A stretch of DNA of 64,000 bases, taken from positions 1,860,001 to 1,924,000 of the forward strand of contig CBDCVB010000002.1 of NCBI GenBank assembly GCA_965222895.1, written 5' to 3'. The notes beneath the pieces were generated by a model. That model was given only the letters and a program-made list of their open reading frames with translations. It was not told the origin of the DNA and ran no database searches. This DNA is from Bin87 sp965222895. Its GTDB lineage: Bacteria > Chloroflexota > Dehalococcoidia > Lucifugimonadales > UBA3495. Positions 17,792-26,299 of this stretch are shown here, piece by piece; position 1 is the stretch's first letter; every line of letters begins with the position of its first letter. The position numbers and the translations under genes are program-made.

Positions 17792-18580
17792 CTAATCGGC
17801 CAAAACCGGCTCGGGCACGTCCGTGGGCGGACTGCTGGCAATCGCCTCGGTTCGCACCGGAATGCGACCCGCCAGATACGCCTGACGACCCGCTTCAACG
17901 CCCTTTCGGAAGGCATCAGCCATCAACGACGGATCCTGTGCCTGCGCGATGGCAGTATTAACCAGCACCGCATGGGCGCCCATCTCCATAGCTTTGGAGG
18001 CGTCTGAGGGCACGGCCAACCCGGCGTCAACCACCACGGGGATGGTGGCGTTCTCCAGAATAATCCGGATTTCCTCCCCGGTATGGATGCCCTGACCGGA
18101 ACCGATGGCTGAACCCAACGGCATCACCGTAACGCAGCCCACTTCCTCCAGGTTCTTGGCCAAAACGGGATCAGCGTGGATGTAAGGCAGGACTTTGAAG
18201 CCTTCCTTCACCAATTGTCGTGCCGCTTCCAGGGTGCCGTTGGGGTCCGGGAAAAGATACTTGGCATCCGGAATAACTTCCAATTTCACGAAATCGGTCT
18301 GGGTTACTTCCCGGCCCAACCGGGCTACGAACAGGGCTTCTTCTACGGAGCGGCAACCCGCTGTATTGGGTAGTATTTGGTACTTGCCCCAGTCCACGTA
18401 GTCCAAAATCGTTTTCTCTTCCGGATTGTCCAAATCCAGCCGGCGTATGGCAACCGTAACCATCTGCGTTCCGGACGCCTCCAGGGAATCCACCATGTCC
18501 TGCATGGTTCGATGCCGTCCAGTGCCGACAATCAGCCGAGAGTGAAAGGCTACTCCCCCTATCATCAATTCATCGGTCAT
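17792..18580 (-). CDS. thiG: Thiazole synthase ThiG
   Basis: A 262-residue TIM-barrel enzyme that assembles the thiazole phosphate of thiamine from deoxyxylulose 5-phosphate, dehydroglycine and ThiS-thiocarboxylate. FHSRLIVGTGRH, the Schiff-base Lys in DFVKLEVIPD, YLFPDPNGTLEAA, VMPLGSAIGSGQGI, and PVVVDAGLAVPSDASKAMEMGA are all family motifs. ATG at 18580 has AGGAGAG upstream. It is the first gene of the thiG-thiE-thiS-orf90 operon and is preceded by a terminator and a TPP aptamer, so it should be repressed when thiamine pyrophosphate is plentiful. Confidence 0.97.
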   Translation of the reverse strand: MTDELMIGGVAFHSRLIVGTGRHRTMQDMVDSLEASGTQMVTVAIRRLDLDNPEEKTILDYVDWGKYQILPNTAGCRSVEEALFVARLGREVTQTDFVKLEVIPDAKYLFPDPNGTLEAARQLVKEGFKVLPYIHADPVLAKNLEEVGCVTVMPLGSAIGSGQGIHTGEEIRIILENATIPVVVDAGLAVPSDASKAMEMGAHAVLVNTAIAQAQDPSLMADAFRKGVEAGRQAYLAGRIPVRTEAIASSPPTDVPEPVLAD

Positions 18581-18643
18581 CGCTGTCACTCTCCTATCAT
18601 GTGCCACCCGAATCGGTCAGCCTTTGCTCATGGAATTCTGAAT

Positions 18644-18672
18644 GCAAAACCGCCAGGCTAGCGGGCCTGGCG
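18644..18672 (-). terminator. Riboswitch-controlled terminator before thiG
   Basis: On the minus strand CGCCAGGC pairs with GCCTGGCG around a 6-nt loop (18651-18672) and is followed by GGTTTTGC. It lies between the TPP aptamer and thiG, so it is the likely expression platform, with transcription ended when ligand is bound. Confidence 0.8.
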
Positions 18673-18689
18673 ATTAGTTTACACCTTGC

Positions 18690-18790
18690 GTGCTGTCCCT
18701 GCGCCGGCATTACCCGGATCCGGTACAGACGGTCGGCGACGAATTTGGCCGCCCTCTCAGCCTAGTTTACCCAAGCTCCCGCCAGAATTG
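18690..18790 (-). promoter_or_regulatory. TPP riboswitch (THI element)
   Basis: On the minus strand the aptamer shows the signature CTGAGA (plus-strand complement 18755-18760) and ACCGGATCCGGGTAATGC followed by CGGCGCAGGGA, which match the conserved pyrimidine-binding and pyrophosphate-binding arms of TPP riboswitches. It lies about 110 nt upstream of thiG. The P1 helix seems short and its exact ends are estimated. It should switch off thiG-thiE-thiS when TPP binds. Confidence 0.93.
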
Positions 18791-18988
18791 CGTGAGAGAT
18801 TCGATTGTTCGTTGACTGTATCACTCTACTCAGGGCAAGTCAAACGAAGAGCAGCAACCGTAATTGTTCAGACTTGAGGGGGACCTCCGGCCTTTGCGAC
18901 TGGTTTTGGACAGGTGGCCAAGCACAGAATCTGTTTTGTAAACCGATCTGGTCCCCTCAAACGTGAACAGTTACCAGCAACCGCAGCA

Positions 18989-19093
18989 TTAGCGACTCTT
19001 TCGGACTTGCGTGGAATGATGTGTTCCGTCAGCCCGCACTTTTTCCAGTTCAATGCAGTGGGTAATGGCCAGCAGCAGTTCATCGCCTTCCAT
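18989..19093 (-). CDS. Possible small ORF of 34 codons
   Basis: An ATG-initiated frame just downstream of the retropepsin-like gene encodes MEGDELLLAITHCIELEK and a basic tail, 34 residues in all. It could be a small protein or a decayed remnant of a longer gene, since the first half is well formed and it ends abruptly. No homologue is recognised. Support is weak. Confidence 0.25.
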   Translation of the reverse strand: MEGDELLLAITHCIELEKVRADGTHHSTQVRKSR

Positions 19094-19130
19094 TACGCTC
19101 TACTTCACGCCCTGCCACCGCTGCGGTTCA

Positions 19131-19508
19131 CTACAGCTTGCCGCCATAGCCAAGCCTGGCGCGGCTGGTTGGTATCAAAACTTCGTTGGGCGGGTCCACT
19201 ACGAACATCAAAATCTGAAGGGCAGTTGCGCCGATAAGGCAATTGTCATCGCCCTCTGGTCCGAAAACCACCGGGCAAATTCCTTCCCGGCTATCGATGT
19301 TGATGACCGCCTGTCCCCGTCCGTATTGCGCTTCGCTGCCATCAGCAAGAACATAATCAACCTGAGAGCGGGGATGCAGACGCAGATACTCCAGCAAAGG
19401 GGCAGGGAACATAGAATCTGACGCTCCGGTGTCCACCAGCGCCTCTACCTCAACAAGGTCTCCCCCATTAGGGTTACCGACGCGAACTGTAGTTGCGAAC
19501 GTGCCCAT
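19131..19508 (-). CDS. Retropepsin-like (clan AA) aspartic protease
   Basis: A 125-residue single-domain protein with the aspartic-protease motif LVDTGASDSMFP (Asp26) and a second-half segment GPEGDDNCLIGATALQILMF, which corresponds to the flap and psi-loop region (hydrophobic-G-A). Bacterial members of this clan are expected to act as homodimers like retroviral proteases. There is no signal peptide or membrane anchor. AGGAG precedes ATG 19508. Target unknown. The gene stands alone between the CoA-transferase cluster and the riboswitch region. Confidence 0.82.
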   Translation of the reverse strand: MGTFATTVRVGNPNGGDLVEVEALVDTGASDSMFPAPLLEYLRLHPRSQVDYVLADGSEAQYGRGQAVINIDSREGICPVVFGPEGDDNCLIGATALQILMFVVDPPNEVLIPTSRARLGYGGKL

Positions 19509-19607
19509 CCCGGCGCTCCTGATTGGTGACATAACTTCGCGTCGGCCATCCGCAGTTTCTGCGTCAGCCGTGGCGCGTTTTTCAACTTTACCACAGTTAG
19601 AGTATCG

Positions 19608-20279
19608 CTAAACCTCATATTCCCCAACCGTGTCAGGGATGATGAGCCTGGCGCCGGTAACCAACTGTACGTCTGCCGCCGTCCAGCCCGGCGCTGCTTC
19701 CCGCAACACCATCCCCTCCGGTGTGGGTTCCAACACCGCAACGTCCGTGGCAACCAATGACACGCAACCACGGCCGGTCAACGGATAATCACATTCCTCC
19801 ACGATTTTTGGATTGCCCTGGCGGTCATTGTGTTCCATCGCCACGATTACCTTGCCGGCGCCCGCCGCCAGGTCCATCGCACCGCCGATATTGCCAACTC
19901 CCCGTTCGGGCAGCATCCAGTTGGCCAGGTCGCCGGTTGCCGACACCTGGTGGGCGCCCAGCACGGTAACATCCACGTGGCCGCCGCGAATCATGGCAAA
20001 GGCGTCGGCGGATGAAAAATACGCCATCCCCGGAACCGGCTGCAAAAACTGACCGCCGGCGTTGATCAGGTCAATGTCTTCGTAACCGTCATTGGCCAGC
20101 GGGCCGCAGTTCAGGACCCCGCTTTCGCTGTGATAAAAAACGACGCTATCGTCGGCAACGAACATGGACACCAGGGTCGGGATACCAATGCCCAGGTTGA
20201 CGTAGCCTCCGGGCGGCAGTTCCCGCGCCACGCGCATTGCAATGATGACCCGGTCCAGCCGTTCCTTCTCAACAGTCAT
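19608..20279 (-). CDS. CoA-transferase subunit B (family I)
   Basis: A 223-residue beta subunit of a 3-oxoacid (acetoacetate/succinyl-CoA type) CoA-transferase. The catalytic Glu is seen as Glu52 in YHSESGVLNCGP. GGYVNLGIGIPTLV at the start, AMIRGGHVDVTVLGA, GAGKVIVAMEH and CVSLVATDVAVLE are typical. It is the third gene of a same-strand cluster with a lone A subunit and a fused pseudo-B/A protein; it is the only one with an intact B active site. Probably moves CoA between carboxylic acids in acid degradation; acyl substrate unknown. Confidence 0.93.
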   Translation of the reverse strand: MTVEKERLDRVIIAMRVARELPPGGYVNLGIGIPTLVSMFVADDSVVFYHSESGVLNCGPLANDGYEDIDLINAGGQFLQPVPGMAYFSSADAFAMIRGGHVDVTVLGAHQVSATGDLANWMLPERGVGNIGGAMDLAAGAGKVIVAMEHNDRQGNPKIVEECDYPLTGRGCVSLVATDVAVLEPTPEGMVLREAAPGWTAADVQLVTGARLIIPDTVGEYEV

Positions 20280-20311
20280 GGAATATCGGTCTCCGATTAT
20301 TCGTAGCCAGT

Positions 20312-21646
20312 TTACTCGTAACCAGTGAAACCGGCCGGCCTTTGTACAATTCGTTGCACAAAAACTCCCGGCGTAACAATTTCTTCCGGGTCCAGTTCAC
20401 CGGGTTGAACTATCTCATCGACTTCTACGACCGTGATCCGGGCCGCCGGAGCCATCACGGCGTTGAAATTTCGGGATGTTCCCCGGTACACCAGGTTACC
20501 CAGCGTATCAGCTTTATGGGCCCGGATTATTGCGTAGTCGGCGCGCAACCCGTACTCCAGAATGTAATGCCGGCCGTCGATAGTACGCTGCTCTTTGCCC
20601 TCACCGATCAGGGTGCCGGCGCCGGTGGGCGTGTAGAACGCCGGGACACCGGCGCCGCCGGCCCGCAACCGCTCCGCCAGCGTGCCCTGCGGCACCAGTT
20701 CCAAGTCAACCTCGCCGCGGCGGTAGGCCAGCTCGAACTCGGAAGGACGGGACACTGATGGCGAAACGGGGAAAGATGCGACGGCCTTGGCAACCTGCCC
20801 ATTTTCGATTAACACGCTGTGGTCGATGGCCGTTTTGCCGGGTGGGGTGCCGAAGCTAACTACCCGTGCGATACCGGCGGTATTGCTGACAATCGTCAGG
20901 GCGCGGCTGCCCAGGTCCCGCAGCGCAATTAGCAAGTAGTGCGCCATCCCGCCCGGCCCGCCGAAACCGTCGATGAATACAGTAGCGCCAGCTGGCAAAT
21001 CTGCTACGGCCGAGGTTCCGTCTGGGTAAACTTTGTTAGCGGGCCGGCCGGTGGGAGGCGTAAAGTCCATTTCCCGCGGCGACGGCGAAACAGAGAACTC
21101 CGGCCCGGTGACGGCCTGGACGTCGGCCGCCGTCCAACCCGGCGCCAGCTCGGATAGCACGAATTTGCCAGACCTGATCTCAACAAATGCAGCGTCGGTA
21201 ACGATGGCATCGACGCAACCAACCCCATCCGCCGGGGACGCGAGAGATTCGACGAGGTTCGGCGCACCGTCCCCTCCGACGTGGGGCAGCATGGCTACGA
21301 CCCGGCGTGCGCTGGCCGCCAGATCTACCACGTTGCCCGGCGGCCCAAGACCTGGGTGTGCTGCATTCAACACCCCGGCAAAGTCGCCTTGAACATTCAC
21401 CTGCGCCGCGTTGACCAGCGCGAGGTCAACGCAACCACTCCGCGCCAACGCCGCCGCATCGGCCGCCCCCAAAGGGACATCGCCCAGCGTCCCATTACTA
21501 TTCCAGAACCAGGCGCCCAGCGTTGGCGGCATCGCCTCGGCGACCAATTGGGGCAGCCCCTGGTCCACGGCCACCACCGCTCCGGGCGCAATTTCGCGGG
21601 CCGCACGGCGGGCCATCATCGCGTTGTCCAGTTTAGAGAGCGGCAT
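20312..21646 (-). CDS. Fused CoA-transferase: degenerate B domain plus A domain
   Basis: A 444-residue fusion. Residues 1-195 align with CoA-transferase subunit B, but the Glu motif reads FWNSNGTLG (around residue 48), so the catalytic Glu is replaced by Ser50. Residues about 205-440 are an A subunit: NKVYPDGTSAVADL, TVFIDGFGGPGGMAHYLL, QGTLAERLRAGGAGVPAFYT and NFNAVMAPAARITVVEVDEI. The order B-A is the reverse of eukaryotic SCOT, where A comes first. The fusion lies 3 bp after the lone A gene and 32 bp before the intact B gene, so all three are probably expressed together. A structural pseudo-subunit role is my inference. Confidence 0.85.
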   Translation of the reverse strand: MPLSKLDNAMMARRAAREIAPGAVVAVDQGLPQLVAEAMPPTLGAWFWNSNGTLGDVPLGAADAAALARSGCVDLALVNAAQVNVQGDFAGVLNAAHPGLGPPGNVVDLAASARRVVAMLPHVGGDGAPNLVESLASPADGVGCVDAIVTDAAFVEIRSGKFVLSELAPGWTAADVQAVTGPEFSVSPSPREMDFTPPTGRPANKVYPDGTSAVADLPAGATVFIDGFGGPGGMAHYLLIALRDLGSRALTIVSNTAGIARVVSFGTPPGKTAIDHSVLIENGQVAKAVASFPVSPSVSRPSEFELAYRRGEVDLELVPQGTLAERLRAGGAGVPAFYTPTGAGTLIGEGKEQRTIDGRHYILEYGLRADYAIIRAHKADTLGNLVYRGTSRNFNAVMAPAARITVVEVDEIVQPGELDPEEIVTPGVFVQRIVQRPAGFTGYE

Positions 21647-21649
21647 TAA

Positions 21650-22369
21650 CTAATCTTCCCGGGCAACCGGTGCGGTGGAAACCGGTGCGGTCGCGACAAC
21701 ACGGTTGACGAATATTCCAGGCGTGATGACCAGTTCAGGGTCGATTGCGCCGGGCTCGCCGATTTCATCAACCTCAGCGACGCACACGCGGGCGGCAGTG
21801 GCCATCACTGAATTCCAAAAACGTTGCGGCCCCCGGTACACGAGGTTTCCCACCCTATCGGCTCGATAAGCGCGCAGCAGTGCGAAATCTGCACGAAGCG
21901 GCGGCTCGAACACGTAATCCACGCCGTCAATCACGCGTGTTTCTTTGTCTCGGGCAAACCGAGTGCCGACACCGGCAGGTACGAACACGCCGCCGATACC
22001 CGCCCCGGCAGCCCTGAGTCGCTCCGCCAGCGTTCCCTGCGGTACAACATCAACCGCCAGTTCGCCGGACGCCCACAAAGTCTGTAACACGCCGCCACTC
22101 TCACCGCCGCCACTCTCACCGACGAACGGGCACGGCGAGATCAACCTGGCAATCCGGCCGGCTGCAGCCAGTCGGAAAACGCCATCCGCTCCATCCCAGC
22201 TGCCGAAGTCGCAGACGCAGGTCAAATTCCTCGCCCCGTTCGCAATCAGGCCGACCAGCAACTGGGTTGGCTCGCTATCTCGCGCCGTGCCGCCGATCAA
22301 AACGGTGGCGCCATCCTTGACATCGGCGACGGTGGCAGCGGCATTTTCGTAAACTTTGGAGATTGACAT
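21650..22369 (-). CDS. CoA-transferase subunit A (family I), divergent
   Basis: A 239-residue A-type subunit. It carries QGTLAERLRAAGAGIGGVFV, PPLRADFALLRAYRADRVGN and ARVCVAEVDEI, which mark the family. The usual glycine-rich GGFG-x-x-G-x-P segment is instead LIGGTARDSEPTQLL, so the CoA-binding loop is altered. Start 22369 (MSISKVYENA) is chosen; an in-frame TTG lies five codons upstream. It is the first gene of the three-gene cluster. Its closest internal paralogue appears to be the A half of the next gene. Confidence 0.82.
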   Translation of the reverse strand: MSISKVYENAAATVADVKDGATVLIGGTARDSEPTQLLVGLIANGARNLTCVCDFGSWDGADGVFRLAAAGRIARLISPCPFVGESGGGESGGVLQTLWASGELAVDVVPQGTLAERLRAAGAGIGGVFVPAGVGTRFARDKETRVIDGVDYVFEPPLRADFALLRAYRADRVGNLVYRGPQRFWNSVMATAARVCVAEVDEIGEPGAIDPELVITPGIFVNRVVATAPVSTAPVARED

Positions 22370-22513
22370 TTCATCACTCTGCAAACATCGGCATTCTATC
22401 CCAATGCTGCGCCGCGATAAAGATGTGCCTTGCGGTGGTTGGCCTTGCCAACTCTAACCGTCCCCATTACCATTCAATTCGATACGACGACTACCGATCC
22501 CGAATGGCCTGTT

Positions 22514-23296
22514 ATGCGGTACCGACACATCACTTGCACTATCTCGCCACCTTTTGCGACTATCGAAATCGCATCGGATGGCGTTGCCGCGTCGATAAAC
22601 CCGGCGGTCGCGGCCGATTTGCGCGATTGCTGCGGCGAACTTGCGCTGCAAGACAGCGTTGCGGTGGTGACCATTACGGGCGCGGGGAACGTATTCGCGG
22701 TGGGACGGGCGTCGCCGCCGGACGAGGTTCGACGGGCGCCGATGCCGGAACGCATCGCCTGGCTGGATTCACTGCGGGTCAGTCAAGCCATCGCTGCGCT
22801 GCCGATGCCAGTAATAGCCAAACTGAACGGCGACGCCACCGGCCACGGACTTGAGCTGGCTCTCTCCGCCGACATCCGCGTCGCCGCTGAGTCGGCGAAT
22901 ATCGGAGCCGGCAGCCTGGCTGCATTGGGTTTTCCGTTCGATGGGGCCACGCAGCGTCTACCTCGTATCATTGGCCCGGCCCACGCCCGGGACCTGTTGC
23001 TCACCGGTCGGTTGTTAACGGCATCGGAAGCGGCGGACATTGGGCTGGTGAGTCACGCCGTTCCGTCGTTGGAATTGGACGACAGAGTTGCAAAATTGGC
23101 TAACGAAATCGCCGCGGCAGCGCCAATTGCCAGTAGGTTCGTCAAGGAAGCGGTCGGCGCCGCCGGCGACCTGAACCTGGCGCAGGGCTTGCGGTTGGAA
23201 GCCGACCTGAGCATCATCCTACACAGCACCGACGACCGGAGTGAAGGGTTGAGTTCGTTCCACGAAAAGCGTTCGCCCCAGTTCACGGGCCGCTAG
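22514..23296 (+). CDS. Enoyl-CoA hydratase/isomerase family protein, atypical
   Basis: A 260-residue crotonase-fold protein. TGHGLELALSADIRVAA carries the first conserved Glu and oxyanion-hole loop, but the second catalytic Glu (normally PE before the LG-x-x-P-x-x-G loop) is missing: the segment reads IGAGSLAALGFPFDGATQRL in shorter form around residue 145. The first oxyanion loop reads VFAVGRASP rather than F-x-A-G-x-D. It may therefore not be a hydratase, or may use other crotonase chemistry. Start 22514 is chosen to give the family length; no clear ribosome-binding site is seen. It opens a rightward run with PHP, a second hydratase and an acyl-CoA synthetase. Confidence 0.82.
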   Translation: MRYRHITCTISPPFATIEIASDGVAASINPAVAADLRDCCGELALQDSVAVVTITGAGNVFAVGRASPPDEVRRAPMPERIAWLDSLRVSQAIAALPMPVIAKLNGDATGHGLELALSADIRVAAESANIGAGSLAALGFPFDGATQRLPRIIGPAHARDLLLTGRLLTASEAADIGLVSHAVPSLELDDRVAKLANEIAAAAPIASRFVKEAVGAAGDLNLAQGLRLEADLSIILHSTDDRSEGLSSFHEKRSPQFTGR

Positions 23297-23310
23297 ATAC
23301 TGCCAACGTC

Positions 23311-23853
23311 ATGAAGGTGCGGCTGGACATACATACTCACGTTGGGGAGATGTTCCGATTCCAGCCACCCACTCCCGAGATAGCTGAGACGGTGATAGCT
23401 CAGATTCGCGCCGCCGGTCTGGACGGAATCGCCGTAACTGACCATTGGAGGCGTAACTGGGGTTTCGACCTGCACCGCGTTGTAGAGCAGCATTTCCCCA
23501 ATCAGGTAATCATCATCCCCGGTCGGGAAATCGACGTGCGCCCGGCGCGCAGCCCGTTCGACGAATATCACTGCACGGAACTTTATCTACCCGGCGGCCG
23601 GCTTTTTCGCACCTATTGCCATCCGGGCTACTATACGCCCAACATCGTCATCGAAGATGATATTCACGGCATTGAGGTTGCGAATTCCCACCACAACTGG
23701 CACATACGGCGCCCCCAGGTGGAAAGGGTTGCGGAGTTGCACAACCTGTTAACCTTCAGCGTTAGTGACGCCAATGCCCTCGGTGAAATCGGCGCCGGTA
23801 GTACCGTTGTTGACCTTGACGAGATGTGTCGCCGGGCAATTCCCCTGGACTGA
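23311..23853 (+). CDS. PHP-domain metal-dependent phosphoesterase-like protein
   Basis: A 180-residue protein with PHP-domain motifs: DIHTH (residues 6-10), AVTDH (41-45), GREID with Glu73, CHPG (His104) and HHNWH. The last motif, normally SDAH, reads SDAN (Asp153, Asn155), so one metal-ligand His is replaced. It is 14 bp after the crotonase-like gene. PHP proteins hydrolyse phosphoesters such as histidinol phosphate or nucleotides; here no substrate can be assigned. Confidence 0.82.
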   Translation: MKVRLDIHTHVGEMFRFQPPTPEIAETVIAQIRAAGLDGIAVTDHWRRNWGFDLHRVVEQHFPNQVIIIPGREIDVRPARSPFDEYHCTELYLPGGRLFRTYCHPGYYTPNIVIEDDIHGIEVANSHHNWHIRRPQVERVAELHNLLTFSVSDANALGEIGAGSTVVDLDEMCRRAIPLD

Positions 23854-23888
23854 CCAGAAAACTGGACCAATCACGGCAACCGTAGCCC

Positions 23889-24629
23889 ATGACTACACCG
23901 TTCAGCGCCATCATCTACGAAAAAATTGAAGGTGTGGCTCATCTCTCGCTGAACCGGCCCCAGCAACTCAACGCGTATTCGGTGGCGATGCGGGATGATT
24001 TTGCAGCGGCGTTGGCGGCCGCGGAGGAAGACCCTGATGTTCGCGCGCTCCTCATCACCGGAGAGGGTCGAGCCTTTTGCGCCGGCGCCGACCTGACCGA
24101 GTTCGGCACGGCGCCGTCTCAGGTCGTCGCCCGTCAGGTTCGCTGGCAGCGGGACGTCTGGGGACAACTTATCCACCTGTCCAAACCAATCGTGGTCGCC
24201 GTCCACGGTTATTGCATCGGGTCGGGGCTGGAGATTGCATTGCTTGGCGATGTGCGAGTCGCCAGCGTAGACACCGTGTTCGCGATGCCGGAGGTCCGCC
24301 TGGGCATGATTCCGGCCGCCGGTGGCAGTCAAACGTTGCCGCGCAACTGCGGGCCATCTGTGGCGCTCGACCTGCTGCTCACCGGGCGGCGGTTCGATGC
24401 CGCCGAAGCCTTGCGCTATGGGCTGATCGGTCGCATAGTTCAAGGCGACCAATTGCAGAGCGCGGCCTGGACAATCGCTAACGAACTCGCCGCCGCTCCC
24501 GGGAACGTGAGCGAAATGCGGTCGCTCCTGGCGTCGGAAGGCGACACGGGCCAGAGTCGCGGCCTGGACCGGGAAAGATACCTTGCGGCCACCCTCATGG
24601 ATTCCGAGATGGATTCCGAAGCCATCTAG
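23889..24629 (+). CDS. Enoyl-CoA hydratase
   Basis: A 246-residue crotonase. Unlike the neighbour at 22514, all canonical features are present: FCAGADLTEFG for the first oxyanion loop, HGYCIGSGLEIALLGDVRVAS with the first Glu, and FAMPEVRLGMIPAAGGSQTL with the second Glu. It would hydrate trans-2-enoyl-CoA to 3-hydroxyacyl-CoA in fatty or aromatic acid degradation. The gene ends with a short repeat MDSEMDSEAI. It is followed after 21 bp by an acyl-CoA synthetase, giving an activation and hydration pair. Confidence 0.93.
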   Translation: MTTPFSAIIYEKIEGVAHLSLNRPQQLNAYSVAMRDDFAAALAAAEEDPDVRALLITGEGRAFCAGADLTEFGTAPSQVVARQVRWQRDVWGQLIHLSKPIVVAVHGYCIGSGLEIALLGDVRVASVDTVFAMPEVRLGMIPAAGGSQTLPRNCGPSVALDLLLTGRRFDAAEALRYGLIGRIVQGDQLQSAAWTIANELAAAPGNVSEMRSLLASEGDTGQSRGLDRERYLAATLMDSEMDSEAI

Positions 24630-24650
24630 TATTCAGACTCCGGAGAAAGG

Positions 24651-26225
24651 ATGAACACGACTGAAATTCTGATGATTGCATCGGCAATCGTGCCCGACCG
24701 CACTGCGATCATTTACGATGGTAGCCGGTTTTCTTTCCAGGACTTGCAAGACCGGGTGAACCGTCTTGCCAACGGTATGGCCGATTTGGGCATCGGCGCC
24801 GGTGACCGGGTAGCCGCCATGCAGACTAACTGCCACCACCTGCTGGAAATCTACTTCGCCGCCGCACAACTGGATGCCATCTACGTCCCAATCAACTTCC
24901 GCGCCAAAGAGGATGAGCTGGCGACAATGCTCGCCATTGCCGAGCCGAGTCTGCTGTTCCTGGGCGAACGGTATCTCCCGCTGGTGCCCGACGACGGTTC
25001 GGTGCCCAATGGGCGCATCGTCATACTGGATACCGTTGCGACAGATGGTCGCCTTTACTACGACGGGTTGACCGCCAACCACGACGCGGAACAGCTGCAC
25101 TTCCCCGAAGGTGACGAAAACGACACTACGGTGATTATGTTCACCTCCGGCACTACCAGCGTGCCCAAGGGGGTGCAACTCACCCACGACAGCTTCGGCA
25201 CGTTCCTGCTCTCCAACGTAACCCCCGCCGATCCCGACGTTGAGGAATGCAACCTCCTGACGGTGCCTATGTACCACGTGGCCGGGTTGCAGGCCACCCT
25301 GGCCGCGGTGTTCGGGGGGCGCACCCTGGTCGTTATGCCGCAGTTCGATGCGGAAGTATGGATGTCCCTGGTCGGCAGCCACCGCGTGAACCGGGCCATG
25401 CTGGTGCCCACTATGCTCAAGCACATCATGGACCACCCACGGTTCTCCGACTATGACTTGTCGTCTCTGGATGTCATCACCTACGGCGCAGCGCCAATGC
25501 CCCTGCCCGTCATCCGAGACGCCATCGGCAAGTTCCCGGGCGCTCGCTTCATCAACGCATTCGGTCAAACCGAAACGGCATCCACCATCACCATGTTGCC
25601 ACCGGAAGACCATGTGCTGGCAGGAACGCCGGATGAAATCGAAGCGAAATTGCAACGACTCACCTCTATTGGCAAACCCCTGGATGATGTCGAAGTACAG
25701 ATAGTATCGGAAGATGGCGAACCGATGCCGGTTGGCGATGTTGGCGAGATTGTCGCCCGCGGACCCCGCATGATGAGTGGATACTGGCGGCAGGACGCTG
25801 CTACAGCCGACGCCATGCGCGCCGGCTGGCTGTATACCGGCGACCTGGCCTGGCAAGATGCCGACGGTTATATTTACCTCGCCGGGCGCGCCCGCGATTT
25901 CATAAAGCGTGGTGGCGAGATGATTTCGCCCGAAGAGGTGGAGCAAGCTCTGGTCGAGCATCCGGACGTGGACGAAGCCGCCGTCATCGGTGTTCCCGAC
26001 CTGGAATGGGGCGAAGAAGTCCGCGCCGTAGTCGTCCGCAAGGGCCAATCCGTCAGCGAGTCCGATTTGATTGACTTCTGCCGTGCCCGATTGTCCGGCT
26101 ATAAACGTCCTCGTTCGGTGGTGTTTGTTGACGCACTGCCACGCAACGTCATGGGCAAGGTGATGAAACGGGACCTGCGCGACGACTTCGGTTACCCAGT
26201 GTCGGAGCGCGAACAATCTCTCTGA
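24651..26225 (+). CDS. AMP-forming acyl-CoA synthetase
   Basis: A 524-residue adenylate-forming enzyme that activates a carboxylic acid with ATP and CoA. The ATP-binding P-loop is TSGTTSVPKGVQ near residue 165; NAFGQTETAS, YTGDLAWQDADGYIYLAGR and the C-terminal hinge and lysine (LPRNVMGKVMKRDLR) are present. It resembles long-chain/medium-chain and cyclohexanecarboxylate-CoA ligases. Located in one run with hydratases; the neighbouring CoA-transferases are divergent. ATG at 24651 follows GGAGAAAGG. A 527-codon antisense frame is a shadow. Confidence 0.95.
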   Translation: MNTTEILMIASAIVPDRTAIIYDGSRFSFQDLQDRVNRLANGMADLGIGAGDRVAAMQTNCHHLLEIYFAAAQLDAIYVPINFRAKEDELATMLAIAEPSLLFLGERYLPLVPDDGSVPNGRIVILDTVATDGRLYYDGLTANHDAEQLHFPEGDENDTTVIMFTSGTTSVPKGVQLTHDSFGTFLLSNVTPADPDVEECNLLTVPMYHVAGLQATLAAVFGGRTLVVMPQFDAEVWMSLVGSHRVNRAMLVPTMLKHIMDHPRFSDYDLSSLDVITYGAAPMPLPVIRDAIGKFPGARFINAFGQTETASTITMLPPEDHVLAGTPDEIEAKLQRLTSIGKPLDDVEVQIVSEDGEPMPVGDVGEIVARGPRMMSGYWRQDAATADAMRAGWLYTGDLAWQDADGYIYLAGRARDFIKRGGEMISPEEVEQALVEHPDVDEAAVIGVPDLEWGEEVRAVVVRKGQSVSESDLIDFCRARLSGYKRPRSVVFVDALPRNVMGKVMKRDLRDDFGYPVSEREQSL

Positions 26226-26299
26226 ACAATCCGGCTGAACAATTCCCCTGAATGTTTCTGGCTGAATGCTGCTGTCTGAATGTTATAGGTGGGTGCAAA

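Noticed and set aside
24633..26216. 527-codon frame antisense to the acyl-CoA synthetase
   Set aside because: Shadow frame; the plus-strand product has all adenylate-forming motifs.
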